From BOG-1184 sp964651515 (GTDB lineage: Bacteria > Fibrobacterota > Chitinivibrionia > Chitinivibrionales > Chitinispirillaceae): 18,024 nt of DNA. A program made the translations under genes and the position numbers. How positions within the stretch are numbered: position 1 is the first letter of the stretch; each line of letters starts with the position of its first letter. The stretch covers positions 1 to 18,024 of the forward strand of contig CAZYYB010000064.1 of assembly GCA_964651515.1 (NCBI GenBank), written 5' to 3'. The notes under the pieces were generated by a model. The model ran no database searches, was not told where the DNA came from, and saw only the letters and a list, made by a program, of their open reading frames with translations. Shown here piece by piece: positions 15,787-18,024 of the stretch.

Positions 15787-17980
15787 TTATAACATTTCCG
15801 CCGTTTTTTTCCAGGTTGCGGCAACCACCTTTTCGTCCAGCAATGATCCGGTTATTGCAATCTCCCTGATATCCCCCCAGAACATGGCTCCCTGCGCGTT
15901 AAAATTGCCGACATACAGCGGCTGCCCGCTGTTCCGATACGTCGACGGCATCGTGAGGACGCCCATGAGACGACCGTTTTTAAAGATCCGCAGCCGCTGA
16001 TCGTTGACCTCATAGGCAAGATAGTTCCAGGCACCCGTCTCGACGGGACAATCGATCGAATTACCCCCGATCGAGAAGGTATAGGCTCCCGGACTCCTAT
16101 CGGTCCGCTGCAGGGAACAGCCGCTTGCATCGGTCAGGTTCTCCCGGTTGTTGAAAACGGTCTGCCACATCCCGGCAAGCGGCGGCGGCAGAACGGCCGG
16201 CCTGAAAAGCACCTGTATGGAGAATCGGGTACCCAGGCTGAGGGAAGAGCCATACCCTTCCGCATAGTGCACCCTTGCGGCCGGATTATTATCGAATTCT
16301 TCATGGATATACGACGCGGTATCCTGCGCGAACAGGAAGCCGCTTCCGGCACTCTCCGGCTTTTTAGTCAAAAAGAGGATCGTCCCGCGACTTCCGTCGC
16401 CGCTCCGGACATCGTACAAACTCGACAGAAGAATGGGTATTTCCGGCCTGACGCAACGGAATGAACCGGCATCGTAAAATATCTTTACCGCCGTATTTTC
16501 GGCGATAAATGAAAGGATACGTTCATAATCGCTCCTGAGAAACAGGTCTTCCATCCCGGGATTGAGCGCCGCCGCGGTATGAGAAAGACCGTAATAAAGC
16601 CCCTGATAATAGTTTGCGGAGAAAATCATCACCGGTTCTTTCTCATGGGTCGCGGAACGAATACTTTCGGCATTCATTTCGATGAACGCCTGTTCGTTTT
16701 TATTCTTTTCCTTTGCCGCGGTCTCGAACATCAGCCCGGCTATTCCGCCGGCATCACCGGCCACCTGAAACACGGAAAACGAAAGCGCGAAGAGCAGTAC
16801 GGCAAGCGGAAGCAAGAAAACACGCCGACTTTTAACGACGGTCAGCGCGTCATCGGCATAAACCGTCAGCAGCATGAAACACCACGGACCGCTCGAAAAC
16901 AAGTTCCAGTTATGGCTCCGCCCCAGGTAGTATTGAAAAGAGACGACGCCGATGGCCGTCAATAAAAATACCATGGCGGACCGCGGCGTAACGCTTCGGG
17001 TCGCTATGCTGCGCACGGAGAGCAGGATGCCGGTCAGATAGATGAGCGCGACCGGCATCCACGGATGAAATGTTGCGGGCATCGGCAACATTCCCATGCC
17101 GACGATGGAAAAGACCTTCATGGTGGAGAACAGCAGCCCGAAATCGGGAAAAGCACGGTAAAAAATCCTGATGCATGCTGCGAATGCGGCAAATGCCGCC
17201 GCAAGGCCGACTACCGCCGCAAGGCCATGCAGGGCAATCCGTTTTACTATAGCAACGAAAGAAGCCGCCTCGAATTCCAGAAACGCATAAAAGGCGATCA
17301 GGGAAAGGAATGTCAACACCCCGAAATCCGGGCACCACAGGATGCCGAGTCCGTACAGGAAAAAGGACGCACCATAGAGCAGCCGGGATCGATGTTTCAG
17401 GTAGCAGGGAACACGGCAGGATCCACCTGATCGGCGTCATGGCATAATAGGCATCGAGCCCCATCCGGACCCGGCTATAGATATAGCAGTTATAAAAAAC
17501 GGCGGCGATGCCGAGTAAAATAAGAAGCTTATGGTTGATGATTCTTCCCAGGAACAGGAGCATGAAGATGAAACACAGGCCGCACAGGAAAGCCATGACC
17601 GCGGAAAAGCTGAGAATGCTGAGCCCGAAAAGCTTCATGATCGGAACGACGAAGTGCGGATACAACCCATAGGTATTGGTAAAATGGTTCACCAGCATGG
17701 GAATGCCGTTATAAACCTGGACTACCGAATAGTAGACGGCATTGAAATCGTATTTATTCTCGTAAGTGTAAGGAAATTTAAAGAGCGAAATGAAAAAAAT
17801 CGCAACGGCAACGGCAACGCCGCCGGCGTAGGCTATGGCCGTTTCCGCTCTTTTCGACCACAACGAGACGACCGGCGGAAGATTGTCGCGGCAAAGAAGC
17901 CAGGCGAACAGGGCGGGGAACAACAGGCAGCAGTACCATGCAAAATGGTCGTCGATGAATGAAGAAATGAACACAGCCAT
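15787..17980 (-). pseudogene. Frameshifted GT-C-like polytopic membrane protein with LamG-like C-terminal domain
   Basis: Two overlapping reading frames together give one ~730-residue protein. The first part (17980 to about 17405) has hydrophobic segments and, near residues 78-113, an acidic D78 followed by a YGLYPHFVVP stretch of the kind seen in GT-C glycosyltransferases using polyprenyl-phosphate sugars. The second part resumes at KHRSRLLYG with more helices and a YYLGRSHNWNL motif. It then has a ~170-residue soluble region and a LamG/concanavalin-like domain (about 16260 to 15790) with RFSIQVLFRP and a final WGDIREIAI strand. The frame change lies between 17400 and 17436. The total length is one base over a multiple of three, so a single inserted base would explain it; dropping one C of a CC pair at 17400-17401 restores a smooth sequence. 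It could be a true pseudogene or a sequencing error. The rfbH ATG lies 25 bases past its stop. Confidence 0.75.
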
Positions 17981-18024
17981 CCCATATATCCCGAGTCAAC
18001 TGTAATTTCAGTCTAATTTCGCCA

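Noticed and set aside
17400..17436. Programmed ribosomal frameshift in the LamG-bearing membrane gene
   Set aside because: There is no slippery heptamer, long homopolymer, stop-associated signal or evident stimulatory structure. A mutation or sequence error is simpler.
1..18024. CRISPR arrays, tRNA genes, insertion sequences or integrase genes
   Set aside because: I saw no regularly spaced repeats, cloverleaf-like segments, transposase motifs or terminal inverted repeats when reading both strands. A computed search would be needed to exclude small ones.

Overview
The window is a stretch of a surface-polysaccharide (O-antigen or capsule type) biosynthesis locus. It most likely comes from a Gram-negative or other diderm bacterium of moderately high GC, but I cannot name the taxon from sequence alone. 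Genes are tightly packed: 13 intact or edge-cut coding regions plus one frameshifted gene. I saw no tRNA, rRNA, CRISPR array, transposase or integrase. The longest gene-free stretch is the ~260 bp divergent region at 8065-8325.

Layout. (1) Positions 2-5119, plus strand: the C-terminal part of a YfhO-family membrane protein, a NeuB-type synthase fused to a C-terminal cupin, and an acetolactate-synthase-like ThDP enzyme. (2) Positions 8064-5129, minus strand: a degenerate Nudix hydrolase of GDP-mannose mannosyl hydrolase type, a sugar C-methyltransferase and a radical SAM protein with a SPASM/twitch-like C-terminus. (3) Positions 8326-11142, plus strand: a B12-binding-type radical SAM protein with a zinc ribbon and an extra Rossmann-like domain, then a GtrB/CsbB-like polyprenyl-phosphate glycosyltransferase. 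(4) Positions 17980-11180, minus strand: a frameshifted GT-C-like membrane protein with a LamG-like C-terminus, rfbH (ddhC), rfbF (ddhA), rfbG (ddhB), a GtrA-family protein and an extended SDR.

How the genes may work together. rfbF, rfbG and rfbH make CDP-glucose, then CDP-4-keto-6-deoxyglucose, then (with a reductase partner) CDP-4-keto-3,6-dideoxyglucose. Several other enzymes here could act on a 4-keto sugar: the ThDP enzyme could add a two-carbon branch as YerE does in yersiniose synthesis, the C-methyltransferase could add a methyl branch, and the SDR could reduce the ketone. The usual RfbH partner, the flavin/iron-sulfur reductase DdhD, is not in the window. A GtrB-like transferase, a GtrA-like flippase and GT-C/YfhO membrane proteins together resemble a three-component periplasmic glycosylation system.

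Most noteworthy are: a set of genes consistent with a branched dideoxy sugar; the same kind of C-terminal Rossmann-like module on two unrelated enzymes (the C-methyltransferase and the B12-type radical SAM protein); the NeuB-cupin fusion without the other nonulosonate genes; and a single-base frameshift in the LamG-bearing membrane protein.
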